Shown: piece after piece, positions 43,710 to 52,633 of the stretch
Position numbering within the stretch: position 1 is the first letter of the stretch
How the letters are laid out: every line of letters starts with the position of its first letter
NCBI GenBank assembly: GCA_046349635.1
Contig: JAXMBX010000002.1
Location: 179,666-243,665 of the forward strand
Direction: 5' to 3'
Origin: JAXMBX01 sp046349635
Lineage (GTDB): Bacteria > Planctomycetota > Planctomycetia > Planctomycetales > Planctomycetaceae
DNA: 64,000 nt
Made by a program: the position numbers and the translations under genes
The notes under the pieces: model-generated
The model's input: the letters and a program-made list of their open reading frames with translations, nothing else
The model's database searches: none
What the model was told of the DNA's origin: nothing

Positions 43710-44504
43710 CTATCTGGAAGGACCAGCAAGCCTTTGACGCTGTATCTCATACAGACAGACCGCCGTCGCTGCGGCAACGTTCAGCGAATTCAGCGTTCCA
43801 GTCTGCGGGATCCGCACCCGTGTCATTGAATGGGCGAGAATTTCCTCTGGAAGTCCTGTCCCTTCGTTCCCGACAAGCAGCGCCACATGGCCCGTGAGTT
43901 TGCAATCGGCCAGAGGAACCGCGGACGCCAACGTCGTGGCAATTGTCTGAATCTGAAGCGCACGCAGTTGATCCAGCAGGGGAAGAAATTCCGGGACGCG
44001 GGCGATCTTTAAGCGATTCACGGCCCCGGCGGAACTCCGCGCCACCTGGGTATTGATCCCCGTCTGACCATGCTCTCCCAGAAAGACCCCTGTCACGCCG
44101 AAGACTTCCGCCGATCGAAGTATCGCCCCCAGGTTATGTGGATCCTGAATACCAACCAGCACCAGCCAGACCCCATCGTCGGAGGAGTTTTTCAGCAGTT
44201 CCTCGGGAGGCAGATAGGGATAGGGGCCGACCCGGGCGAGAAACCCCTGATGTTCCGAGGTATGCGATAACTCCCCCAGCCGTTCTCGGGATACAACCTC
44301 CAACCCGCAATCAGTACCCGCGATCTGTTTGCGGGTGGATTCCAGCAGGGCTTCCGGAAGATCATCCGCGAGATATAACTCCAGCATCGGCCAGCGTCCC
44401 GCGGACAGAACTTCCGTCACGAGGTGCCGCCCCCACAACCAGCTTCGCTGGTGATTTCCGAGGAGTTTGTGCTTCTTTTTGCCGCGCTGCGGACGTTCGA
44501 CCAT
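43710..44504 (-). CDS. SpoU/TrmH-family RNA 2'-O-methyltransferase (RlmB-like)
   Basis: 264 residues from ATG 44504 (GGAG 7 bases upstream). N-terminal substrate-binding domain with SWLWGRHLVTEVLSAGRWPM and EHQGFLARV, then the SPOUT catalytic domain: LVLVGIQDPHNLGAILRSAE (motif 1, with conserved Asn-Arg), GVFLGEHGQTGINTQVARSS, motif 2 HVALLVGNEGTGLPEEIL, and motif 3 VRIPQTGTLNSLNVAAATAV. Knot-type methyltransferases of this group modify 23S rRNA (RlmB at G2251) or tRNA; I cannot tell which. Monocistronic. Confidence 0.93.
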   Translation of the reverse strand: MVERPQRGKKKHKLLGNHQRSWLWGRHLVTEVLSAGRWPMLELYLADDLPEALLESTRKQIAGTDCGLEVVSRERLGELSHTSEHQGFLARVGPYPYLPPEELLKNSSDDGVWLVLVGIQDPHNLGAILRSAEVFGVTGVFLGEHGQTGINTQVARSSAGAVNRLKIARVPEFLPLLDQLRALQIQTIATTLASAVPLADCKLTGHVALLVGNEGTGLPEEILAHSMTRVRIPQTGTLNSLNVAAATAVCLYEIQRQRLAGPSR

Positions 44505-44631
44505 CGGGACACTCCAAAGACAGATTAGGCTGAAAGAATCGTAGCACCGCGAACAGGGACTTGCCAGAAATGAAGGCGCAGGATTCAATAGGCAACAGTT
44601 TCAAAAAGCTCTTAATTCAGGGATGTAGCGC

Positions 44632-45069
44632 ATGCCCGCTGTCTATTTGCATCAGCACCTTGTCCGCGACGAAGAAATCGACGAACTCGGACACGTCAAC
44701 AACGTGCAGTACATCCGCTGGATGCAGGTTGCGGCAATCGCGCATTCCGACGTCCAGGGCTGGACCACGGCCGATTATCAGAAACTCGGGGCAGGGTGGG
44801 TCGTCCGCTCCCATTTTATTGAATACCTGCAACCCGCCTTCGCCGGAGACCGGATCACCATCCGCACTTGGGTGGCTGAGATGAAGCGCGTCACTTCACT
44901 GCGGAAATTCGAGATTTACCGAGTCACCCCCGAGGCGGAAATTTTGCTCGCCAAAGCGGAAACAAACTGGGCTTTCGTGCAATTCACGAACGGAACATTG
45001 AGGCGAATCCCTGCGGAGATCGCCGCGGCATTTGAGTTGCAATCGGAAGACTCGCCGAAGCTCTCCTGA
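44632..45069 (+). CDS. Acyl-CoA thioesterase of the 4HBT hot-dog family
   Basis: 145 residues. Opening HLVRDEEIDELGHVNNVQYI matches the 4-hydroxybenzoyl-CoA thioesterase group: an acidic residue before GHVNN-Y acts in hydrolysis. Further strands WVVRSHFIEYLQPAFAGD, RITIRTWVAEMKRVTSLRKF and NWAFVQFTNGTLRRIP complete a hot-dog fold. Enzymes of this group hydrolyse short or aromatic acyl-CoA; substrate not predictable. The genes on both sides belong to other functions. Confidence 0.9.
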   Translation: MPAVYLHQHLVRDEEIDELGHVNNVQYIRWMQVAAIAHSDVQGWTTADYQKLGAGWVVRSHFIEYLQPAFAGDRITIRTWVAEMKRVTSLRKFEIYRVTPEAEILLAKAETNWAFVQFTNGTLRRIPAEIAAAFELQSEDSPKLS

Positions 45070-45334
45070 TCGCCAGAAAGAGCCTGCTGGTCGCTCAGCA
45101 GACAGTCTTTTCGGGTTGGCGCTGTCATTCGGGCTGAGAGTGCAGACGATTACCTCGCCTGATTGATCTCACGGCAGTCAGGCTCAAGGGGAGATTCCCG
45201 AGGGTCGATTTACAGAACGAACCCTACGGTGCCAAACACTTCCGCTCTCGACACGGAGCCTCGTAAATCGGCAAAAACTGCCGGTCCACGCGCGGGATCT
45301 CCGATCGACAATCTTCCAGAGAATCGGTTGCGAC

Positions 45335-47956
45335 ATGGATGACGAAATCCTGCAGGAATTCCTGGCGGAAAGTTGGGAAAATCTTGCGCGCCTGGATACG
45401 GAGATCGTCTCGCTGGAACGGCAGCCTAACGATCATGGGCTTCTCGCGAGTATTTTCCGCACGATTCACACCATCAAGGGAACCTGCGGGTTTATCGGCC
45501 TGACCGGACTGGGCTCGGTGGCTCATGCCGCCGAAAACGTCCTCGGCCAAATGCGCGACGGAAAACTGGCGGTCACTCCCACTGCCATTTCTCTCGTCCT
45601 CCGCGGGGTCGACCAGATCAAGGAATTGCTGCACGGTCTGGAAGAAACCGGAAACGAACCCGTCCGAGACAATTCCAACCTGATCCGCGAACTCAACGCC
45701 CTCGCCGACAGCGCCCTCACCCCGGAAACAACGTCCCCCGCTGCAACGGCAGAAAATACGGTCGCCGAGACCCTCGCCGAAGCACCTCCCGTGGCTCCCC
45801 CCGCACCTGCCACTCCGATAGCCACCCCCCCCGCGGCGAATGATCACGTTCCTCCGGTGGATCTCCACGACCATGAGGGAGAACCTTCCGACCCGAATAA
45901 AAAGAGCGTCTCCGATTTGTCGATCCGCGTGAATGTCGATGTTCTGGATCGCTTGATGAACCTCGTCGGAGAGCTCGTCCTCACCCGAAACCAGTTGCTG
46001 CAGCTCGACCGCGGAGAAGATGAATCCAAATACGCGGCCCCGATCACCCAACTGAACCGGGTTACCACCGACCTGCAGGAAGGGGTCATGAAGACCCGTA
46101 TGCAGCCCATCGGAAATGCCTGGAGCAAACTCCCCCGGCTGGTGCGCGATCTGTCGCAGCAGACCGGCAAGCAAATTGAACTTGTGATGAACGGTGCGGA
46201 AACCGAACTCGACCGCACCGTTCTCGATGCGATCAAGGATCCGCTGACCCACATGGTCCGGAACTCCGCGGACCATGGACTGGAAATGCCGCACATCCGC
46301 CGCGGTGCCGGAAAGTCGGAAACCGGCACGATCCGGTTGAACGCCTACCATGAAGGGGGACATGTCATCATCTGCATCGAAGATGATGGCGGCGGAATCA
46401 ATATCGACCGTGTCCGCCAGAAGGCCGTGCAGAACAGCCTCCTCACGGAACAGGCGGCCGCTCACCTCACCGACAAGGAAATCCTCTCCTTCATCTTCGA
46501 GCCTGGTTTCTCCACCGCGGAGAAAGTCACCTCCGTCTCCGGCCGCGGCGTCGGTATGGACGTCGTCCGCACTCAGGTGGAACGGATCGGCGGCACGATC
46601 GATCTCTCGTCCAAGCCGGGCAAAGGGACCACGATCCGCATCAAGATCCCCCTCACACTCGCGATTATTTCCGCGCTCGTCGTGGAATGCGGCGGCCTCT
46701 CCTTCGCGATTCCCCAACTCGGAGTCGTTGAACTGGTCCGCCTTTCCCCCGAGGAACGCCACAAGATCGAGCGGATCAATGAAAACGAAGTCTTCCGCTT
46801 GAGAAACCGGCTGCTTCCGCTGGTCCATCTGTCAGAGGTGCTCGACCTGGAGGAGAGCGAAAAGCCCTCCCAGGAACAGGAGACGAACATCGTCGTCGTC
46901 CAGGTGGGAGACGATCAATTCGGCCTGATCGTCAGCCAGGTCTTCGACACCGAGGAAATCGTCGTCAAACCTGTCGGACATCTGCTCAAGGATATCGACA
47001 TCTTCCAGGGAACCACGATCCTCGGAGATGGCCGGGTCATCATGATCCTCGATGTCGCCGGAATCGCTTCCCAATTCTCCAAGCAGATCTCGCACGGAAA
47101 CGACCGCGAATCCCGCCAGGACGGCGATGCCGCGCTCCATAACGACCAGATGACCAGCCTGTTGCTGTTCAACGTCGGGAATGAAACCGTCATGTCGGTT
47201 CCCCTCTCGCTCGTGGCCCGGCTGGAAGAAGTCTCTCAAGCGAACATCGAACGGACCGGAGACAGGCTCGTCGTCCAGTATCGCGGTGACCTGCTGCCCC
47301 TCCTCCCCGTCGAAGGCATGTCCGCGGAAAGTACGGCCGACCCGCAACCCGTGATCGTGTTCTCCGAAGGGAACAAGTCGATGGGTCTGATGGTGGAGCA
47401 GATCCGGGACATCGTGGAAGACCGGCTGGTGATCCGCATGCAGTCCCGCCGCCCGGGAGTCATCGGAACGGCAATCATCAACGATGCCGCCACCGACATC
47501 CTGGACATCCAGCATTACATCAATATCGCGAACCCCGACTGGTTCAAGTCGCAGGGCAAACAGGAAAACGCACGGGTTCTCGTCGTCGACGACTCCGTGT
47601 TCTTCCGCCAACTGGTGACGACATCGCTGGAAAGTGAAGGCTACCGCGTGGTCGCCGCGGAATCCGCGGTCCGGGCGGTCGAGCTGATCGAAGGTGGACT
47701 GAAGACGGACCTCATCGTCTGCGACATCGACATGCCGATGATGGACGGATTTGAATTCGCCGAGTGGATTCGCGAACGGGCGGATTTCAAAGGGACGCCG
47801 CTGATCGCATTGACTTCCCTGATGACGCAGAAGTCCGTCGAACGGGGAGAACAAGCGGGATTCAACCGCTATCTGCAAAAATTTGACGTCAACGTGTTTC
47901 TGACGACCGTGCGGGAATTCATTCAACAACGGGAACTGCTGGGGGTGAACGCATGA
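45335..47956 (+). CDS. cheA: Hybrid chemotaxis histidine kinase CheA (HPt, kinase, two CheW-like, receiver)
   Basis: 873 residues. Order: HPt domain with phospho-acceptor His in RTIHTIKGTCGF (near 45); Pro/Ala-rich linker of about 130-180; dimerisation helices (VLDRLMNLVGELVLTRNQLL); HATPase with N-box DPLTHMVRNSADHGLE, G1 EDDGGGIN and G2 SGRGVGMDVV; first CheW-like domain (about 440-580); a second CheW-like domain (LLLFNVGNETVMSVPL to YINIAN, about 605-725); C-terminal receiver with VLVVDDSVFFRQL and phospho-acceptor Asp in VCDIDMPMMDG. There is no CheY-binding P2 that I can recognise. The kinase passes phosphate to CheY and CheB; the fused receiver may act as a phosphate sink. Overlaps cheW by ATGA. 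Confidence 0.96.
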   Translation: MDDEILQEFLAESWENLARLDTEIVSLERQPNDHGLLASIFRTIHTIKGTCGFIGLTGLGSVAHAAENVLGQMRDGKLAVTPTAISLVLRGVDQIKELLHGLEETGNEPVRDNSNLIRELNALADSALTPETTSPAATAENTVAETLAEAPPVAPPAPATPIATPPAANDHVPPVDLHDHEGEPSDPNKKSVSDLSIRVNVDVLDRLMNLVGELVLTRNQLLQLDRGEDESKYAAPITQLNRVTTDLQEGVMKTRMQPIGNAWSKLPRLVRDLSQQTGKQIELVMNGAETELDRTVLDAIKDPLTHMVRNSADHGLEMPHIRRGAGKSETGTIRLNAYHEGGHVIICIEDDGGGINIDRVRQKAVQNSLLTEQAAAHLTDKEILSFIFEPGFSTAEKVTSVSGRGVGMDVVRTQVERIGGTIDLSSKPGKGTTIRIKIPLTLAIISALVVECGGLSFAIPQLGVVELVRLSPEERHKIERINENEVFRLRNRLLPLVHLSEVLDLEESEKPSQEQETNIVVVQVGDDQFGLIVSQVFDTEEIVVKPVGHLLKDIDIFQGTTILGDGRVIMILDVAGIASQFSKQISHGNDRESRQDGDAALHNDQMTSLLLFNVGNETVMSVPLSLVARLEEVSQANIERTGDRLVVQYRGDLLPLLPVEGMSAESTADPQPVIVFSEGNKSMGLMVEQIRDIVEDRLVIRMQSRRPGVIGTAIINDAATDILDIQHYINIANPDWFKSQGKQENARVLVVDDSVFFRQLVTTSLESEGYRVVAAESAVRAVELIEGGLKTDLIVCDIDMPMMDGFEFAEWIRERADFKGTPLIALTSLMTQKSVERGEQAGFNRYLQKFDVNVFLTTVREFIQQRELLGVNA

Positions 47957-48432
47957 CGACCGCCGTGGAGACAGCGTCGGCAGGACGATCCGCCGGCTCC
48001 TGCCAGTCCGACTTTCAAAACCAGTATGTCTCCTTCCTGATCGGGAAGCAGTTGCTCGGGGTCCCCGTGAGCGCGGTTCAGGAAGTCCTGAATCCGCAAA
48101 CGATCGCCCGCACGCCCAAGGCAAAACCAGAGATCGCGGGGCTCCTGAACCTCCGCGGTCAGATCGTGACCGCGGTCGATCTGCGGAAGCGCCTGGGACT
48201 GGCTCCCCTCACCGGTGACCGCCAGAGCATGAACGTCGTCGTCCGGCACAAGGGAGAGTCTTACAGCCTGCTCGTCGATGAAGTGGGGGACGTCATCGAT
48301 GTAAAAACCGAAAGTCTCGAATCGCCTCCCCAAACGCTGGACGCCCACTGGAAGAGCCTCCTGTCCGGCGTTTTCCAGTTGGAAAAAGACCTCTTCATCA
48401 TCCTCGACATTAATGCGCTTTTGACGTTTTGA
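47953..48432 (+). CDS. cheW: Chemotaxis coupling protein CheW
   Basis: 159 residues, ATGA overlap with cheA. A disordered N-terminal 20 residues precede the CheW fold: YVSFLIGKQLLGVPVSAVQE, TPKAKPEIAGLLNLRGQIVT (the NLRG signature), VDLRKRLGL, VVVRHKGESYSLLVDEVGDV and a last helix. CheW docks CheA to receptor tips; here the receptor gene is next, 24 bases away. Confidence 0.95.
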   Translation: MTTAVETASAGRSAGSCQSDFQNQYVSFLIGKQLLGVPVSAVQEVLNPQTIARTPKAKPEIAGLLNLRGQIVTAVDLRKRLGLAPLTGDRQSMNVVVRHKGESYSLLVDEVGDVIDVKTESLESPPQTLDAHWKSLLSGVFQLEKDLFIILDINALLTF

Positions 48433-48456
48433 CCGCGAAAGAACTGTGACCGCTAC

Positions 48457-50982
48457 ATGAGTCTTGATATCCCCACATTACGACGCACGTTCCAGGCGCT
48501 CGCTCCTCAGGCCGATCGTCTCGCGTCCAATTTTTACGACCGCCTGTTCGAAGACTTTCCGGGACTGCAGACGCTGTTCCTGAACACAGACTTCAACGAG
48601 CAACGGCAGAAGCTCATCCAATCCCTGGCCGTCATCGTCCGCTCACTCGAACAACCGGACGTTCTGACCGGCTATCTGAAACGGCTCGGAGGACAACACG
48701 CGGACCTGGGTGTTCGCGCAGAAGACTACCCGGCGGTCGGCCAGACCCTCCTCACAGTCATGTCCGAACTCGCCGGACCGGAACTTTGGACCGATGACGT
48801 CGAACACGCCTGGATCGAGGCCCTCGACGCCATCTCCACCATCATGCTGACCGGGGCCGAAGAATTCTCCGCCAGGAAACAAGTCACTCAGAACGAACAT
48901 CGTACACACGCTGCTGGACAACCGTCGGCAATCTCGTCCAATTCCACCATCACCCAAGTGCCTCGGGGCTCGGTTGCCACCGGGTCGGCACGTCAGGCCG
49001 CGGAACCATCCGCACAATACGAGGAAAAACCTATGTCCCTGGACACGTCACGCAACATGACCGGCAGTGGAAAGGCCGGATTGGACTTCTCGGAACGGTT
49101 CTTCGGGATGGTGGAATACGCCCCGTTGCCCAAGATGTTTGTGGAGACCGATGGGACCGTCTCCTACCTGAACCAGAAGGCGAATGATCTCGTCCGGGAC
49201 TACTCCGAAATCCTCGGAGTCCAACCCGAAGAATTGCTCCACGGAAATATCTCCCAGTTGTATTCCGTGATCCCGGAACTGACCAAGGCGTTACGCGGCT
49301 TGAATGCCCCGCGGACGCAACGCGCCGTTGTCGGCAGCGACTCCATCGATCTCCACCTCACACCCGTTTCCGATAAAACGGGACATCGCCTCGGGACTCT
49401 CATGGCCTGGGAGCCGGTGACTTCACGCGTCCTCGCGGAAACTGAATCCGCTCGGATGTTGAGCATGATTGAGAACATGCCCATCAACGTCATGATGGCC
49501 GACCCCAACCTGACCGTCACGTATCTTAATCCCGCCTCGAAACGAAAACTGGCGGAACTGCAACAGTTCCTGCCCATTCCCGTGGATCAGATCGTCGGCA
49601 AAAACATCGATATCTTCCACAAGAACCCCGCGTATCAACGGGGATTGCTGGCCCAGACCGACAAACTCCCCCGCCGTGCGAACATCACCGTCGGCTCGGA
49701 AACGCTCGACCTCCTCGTCAGCCCGGTCCGCGACAGCAAGGGGAACTATCTCGGCCCGATGGTCACCTGGGATGTCGTCACCGAGAAACTCCGCACCGAG
49801 GCGGAAATGGTTCGCGTCCAGAACATGATGGACAATATCCCCATCAACGTGATGCTCGCCAACAGGGACTTCGAGATCATCTACATCAACCCCGCGTCCC
49901 TGCGGACCCTCAAGGCGATTGAACACCTGCTCCCCATCCCTGTGGACCGGATCATCGGCCAGAAGATCGACATCTTCCACAAGGCCCCGGAACGCCAACG
50001 CCGACTCCTCTCCGATCCCAAGAACCTCCCCCACCGTGCCCGGTTCCAGATCGGCGACGAATGGGCCGACCTCCTTGCCAGCCCGATTTACGACAAGGAC
50101 AAGAACTACCTCGGCCCGATGGTCACCTGGTCCCTCGTCACCACGCAGGTGAACCTGGCGAACGAATTCGAGCGGGACGTCAAGGGGGTCGTGCAGATCG
50201 TCACCTCCGCCTCGACCGAACTGCAGGCCAGCTCGAAGGTGATGGCGGCTTCCGCCGAGGAAACCGCACGGCAATCCCAGGTCGTCGCGGCGGCCAGCGA
50301 AGAGGCCACCCGCAACGTGGAAACGGTCTCCTCTGCCGCCGAGGAATTGAGTGCTTCGATCGCGGAAATCGCCCGCCACGTCCAGGATGCCTCGCGCATC
50401 TCCTCTCAGGCTGTCTCCGAAGCCACCTCCACCAACCAGAAGATCAAGGAACTCGGAGAGTCCAGCCAGCAGATCGGCCAGGTCATCAAGGTCATCACCT
50501 CCATTGCCCAGCAGACCAACCTGCTGGCCCTCAACGCCACCATCGAAGCCGCAAGGGCCGGTGAAGCGGGCAAGGGTTTCGCCGTCGTCGCCAACGAAGT
50601 GAAGGAATTGGCTCGCCAGACCGCGAAGGCGACCGAGGAAATCAGCCAGAAAATTAGCGCCATCCAGTCCGCCACCGGAGACGCCGTCTCCGCCATCGGC
50701 TCGATCGGCCAGATCATCGGCAAGATCAACGAAATTTCCACCACCATCGCCAGTGCCGTCGAGGAACAGACCGCCGCCACCAGCGAAATCTCCCGCAACG
50801 TCTCCGAAGCGGCGCGGGGAACCGCGGAAGTCAGCAACAATATCTCGGGCGTTTCCCAGGCGGCCACCGAATCCGGCAAGGGGGCCTCTGACATCCTCGT
50901 CGCCTCCGAAGGACTGTCTCAGGAATCCGTCCGGCTGGATGCGGTGACCACCGAGTTCCTCAAGAAGATGCGCAGCCTCTAA
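48457..50982 (+). CDS. Soluble chemoreceptor with globin, three PAS domains and MCP signalling domain
   Basis: 841 residues, no membrane segment. Residues 1-133 are a globin: FYDRLFEDFPGLQTLF (B-C region with Tyr27), DFNEQRQKL with Gln49 at the E7 position, and the F helix KRLGGQHADLGVRAEDYPAV with proximal His81, so haem binding is expected. A flexible linker (about 134-205) precedes three PAS domains starting near 211, 337 and 456; the last two are close repeats (PINVMMADPNLTVTYLNPAS and PINVMLANRDFEIIYINPAS, both with D-IFHK). The MCP domain is about 570-841 with the tip QQTNLLALNATIEAARAGEA. It likely senses oxygen or redox state and controls CheA. ATG 49033 (Met193) has its own GAGGA site, so a globin-less form is possible. 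Confidence 0.93.
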   Translation: MSLDIPTLRRTFQALAPQADRLASNFYDRLFEDFPGLQTLFLNTDFNEQRQKLIQSLAVIVRSLEQPDVLTGYLKRLGGQHADLGVRAEDYPAVGQTLLTVMSELAGPELWTDDVEHAWIEALDAISTIMLTGAEEFSARKQVTQNEHRTHAAGQPSAISSNSTITQVPRGSVATGSARQAAEPSAQYEEKPMSLDTSRNMTGSGKAGLDFSERFFGMVEYAPLPKMFVETDGTVSYLNQKANDLVRDYSEILGVQPEELLHGNISQLYSVIPELTKALRGLNAPRTQRAVVGSDSIDLHLTPVSDKTGHRLGTLMAWEPVTSRVLAETESARMLSMIENMPINVMMADPNLTVTYLNPASKRKLAELQQFLPIPVDQIVGKNIDIFHKNPAYQRGLLAQTDKLPRRANITVGSETLDLLVSPVRDSKGNYLGPMVTWDVVTEKLRTEAEMVRVQNMMDNIPINVMLANRDFEIIYINPASLRTLKAIEHLLPIPVDRIIGQKIDIFHKAPERQRRLLSDPKNLPHRARFQIGDEWADLLASPIYDKDKNYLGPMVTWSLVTTQVNLANEFERDVKGVVQIVTSASTELQASSKVMAASAEETARQSQVVAAASEEATRNVETVSSAAEELSASIAEIARHVQDASRISSQAVSEATSTNQKIKELGESSQQIGQVIKVITSIAQQTNLLALNATIEAARAGEAGKGFAVVANEVKELARQTAKATEEISQKISAIQSATGDAVSAIGSIGQIIGKINEISTTIASAVEEQTAATSEISRNVSEAARGTAEVSNNISGVSQAATESGKGASDILVASEGLSQESVRLDAVTTEFLKKMRSL

Positions 50983-51006
50983 CCGTCCGAAGAATCGGTC
51001 TTTCAT

Positions 51007-51042
51007 CGAGGGAGATGCGGTTTTGAGCCTGCATCTCCCTCG
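51007..51042 (+). other. Perfect 12-bp hairpin between receptor gene and cheY
   Basis: CGAGGGAGATGC (51007-51018) pairs with GCATCTCCCTCG (51031-51042). There is no T tract, so it is more likely an mRNA stability or processing element, or a partial attenuator, inside the che operon. Confidence 0.55.
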
Positions 51043-51108
51043 TCGATCTGTGTGGGCGGAATTCTGGGAAAGAATCGTCGCGTTACTCAATCTTTCGGAA
51101 CTATGACC

Positions 51109-51477
51109 ATGAAGAAACTTTTGCTCGTTGACGACTCCAAGGCAGTCCGTCTGCTCGGAAAGAGAATCATCAATCCGCTGGGGTTCACGATCCTCGAGGC
51201 GGAAGACGGGCAGCAGGCGTTGGACCTGATGCGGCAGAACCCCGATATCTCCGCGGTCCTGCTCGACTGGAACATGCCCATCATGGACGGGCTTTCCTTC
51301 CTCAAAGCCCTCCGCGGTCTCAGCCTCCCCAAGCAGCCGATCGTCGTGATGTGTACCACCGAGAACGACATGTCCCGCATCGTCGAGGCGATGCAGGCCG
51401 GTGCCAACGAATACATCATGAAGCCCTTCACGGAAGACATCGTGCGCGACAAGCTGCACGATACAGGCGTAATTTAG
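51109..51477 (+). CDS. cheY: CheY-type single-domain response regulator
   Basis: 122 residues from ATG 51109 (GGAA 8 bases upstream); ATG 51103 is two codons earlier and also possible. Receiver landmarks: LLLVDDSKAVR (acidic pair), phospho-acceptor Asp in VLLDWNMPIMDG, Thr in MCTTEND and the Lys of IMKPFTED. No output domain, so it carries the signal from CheA to the motility apparatus. Position inside the che operon supports CheY over an unrelated regulator. Confidence 0.93.
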   Translation: MKKLLLVDDSKAVRLLGKRIINPLGFTILEAEDGQQALDLMRQNPDISAVLLDWNMPIMDGLSFLKALRGLSLPKQPIVVMCTTENDMSRIVEAMQAGANEYIMKPFTEDIVRDKLHDTGVI

Positions 51478-51529
51478 TCCGTCCCGAACGAGGAAAGAAA
51501 ACGGCGGCAAGAAATCGGCAGAGTGCGAA

Positions 51530-52633
51530 ATGATCAATCGGATCGAAGAAAAAATTAACGTCCTGATCGTCGACGATTCAGCCGTCGTACGCGGGATGTT
51601 GACCCGCGCGATCGAGACGGATCAGTCGATCGCCGTCGCTGCGACCGCCATGCACGGGGACGCGGCATTGCGCGCGCTGCGGAAAACCCCCGTGGATGTT
51701 GTCATCCTTGATGTCGAAATGCCGGTCATGGATGGATTGACCGCACTCCCGTTGATCCTGCAGGAATTTCCCGACGTCCGTGTCATCATGGCCAGCGCGC
51801 TCACCCGCGAAGGTGCCGCCGTAACCGTCAAGGCGCTGGCGTTGGGGGCCGCGGGCTGCATCCCCAAGCCCAATGCCAACAGCATGGGGGAAAGCATCCA
51901 GCAACTGGTCGTGGAACTGGTCCCCCTCATCAAGGCGCTGGGGAGCCACAAATCCTCATCCACAACTCCCGCCGCAGTCGACCGCAACAACGATCCCGTT
52001 CCCGCGCCACCCCCTGCGACACGTCGGATGGGAACCCTGGCCGTACCTCCGGCGGTCGTCGTCATCGGGACCAGTACCGGGGGTCCGAATGCACTCTCCA
52101 AGGTTCTCAGCGAATTGCCCCCCGATTTCTCCACCCCTATCCTCATCGTGCAGCACATGCCTCCGCTGTTCACACCCATGCTCGCGAAGCACCTGCAGAT
52201 GGATGGAAAGCGACCCTGCCAGGAAGCAACGCATGGAGGATTGATCGAACGGGGACACACTTATGTGGCACCCGGCGACTATCACATGCTGATCGACCAG
52301 CACGAGAACCGGATGGTCACTCTCCTGAACCAGGATCCCCCGGAGCATTACTGCCGCCCGTCCGTGAATCCACTCTTCCGTTCCGCCGCAAAATGGCACG
52401 GAAACCGGGTCCTTGCGGTCATGTTGACCGGCATGGGAGATGATGGGATCGAGGGAACTCGGGACATCGCCAAACGCAGCGGTCAAATCATCGCCCAGGA
52501 TGAAGCCTCTTCCGTCGTCTGGGGAATGCCCGGCGCCGTGGCTCGTGAAAAACTCGCCGATTACGTGCTGCCTCTCGACCACGTCGCAACGATGATTCAA
52601 CGTCTCTGCTCTCCGGAGTATTCACTGCTATGA
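51530..52633 (+). CDS. cheB: Chemoreceptor glutamate methylesterase CheB
   Basis: 367 residues. N-terminal receiver (VLIVDDSAVVRGML; Asp in VVILDVEMPVMDG; Lys in GCIPKPNAN), Pro-rich linker (about 140-170), and C-terminal methylesterase with the triad Ser in IGTSTGGP, His in IVQHMPPLF and Asp in TGMGDDGIEG. CheB removes methyl groups from receptor glutamates, and phosphorylation by CheA activates it. Here the target is probably the soluble globin receptor. Its stop overlaps the start of cheR. Confidence 0.96.
   Translation: MINRIEEKINVLIVDDSAVVRGMLTRAIETDQSIAVAATAMHGDAALRALRKTPVDVVILDVEMPVMDGLTALPLILQEFPDVRVIMASALTREGAAVTVKALALGAAGCIPKPNANSMGESIQQLVVELVPLIKALGSHKSSSTTPAAVDRNNDPVPAPPPATRRMGTLAVPPAVVVIGTSTGGPNALSKVLSELPPDFSTPILIVQHMPPLFTPMLAKHLQMDGKRPCQEATHGGLIERGHTYVAPGDYHMLIDQHENRMVTLLNQDPPEHYCRPSVNPLFRSAAKWHGNRVLAVMLTGMGDDGIEGTRDIAKRSGQIIAQDEASSVVWGMPGAVAREKLADYVLPLDHVATMIQRLCSPEYSLL

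Noticed and set aside
49423..51537. Long open frame on the minus strand (about 700 codons) opposite the receptor gene
   Set aside because: It is Gly/Asp/Arg-rich, matches no family and mirrors the codon bias of the receptor gene, which has clear domains. Same for the long antisense frames opposite smc (18367-20043), the DUF1501 gene (5915-6934) and the large secreted gene (8287-9468).
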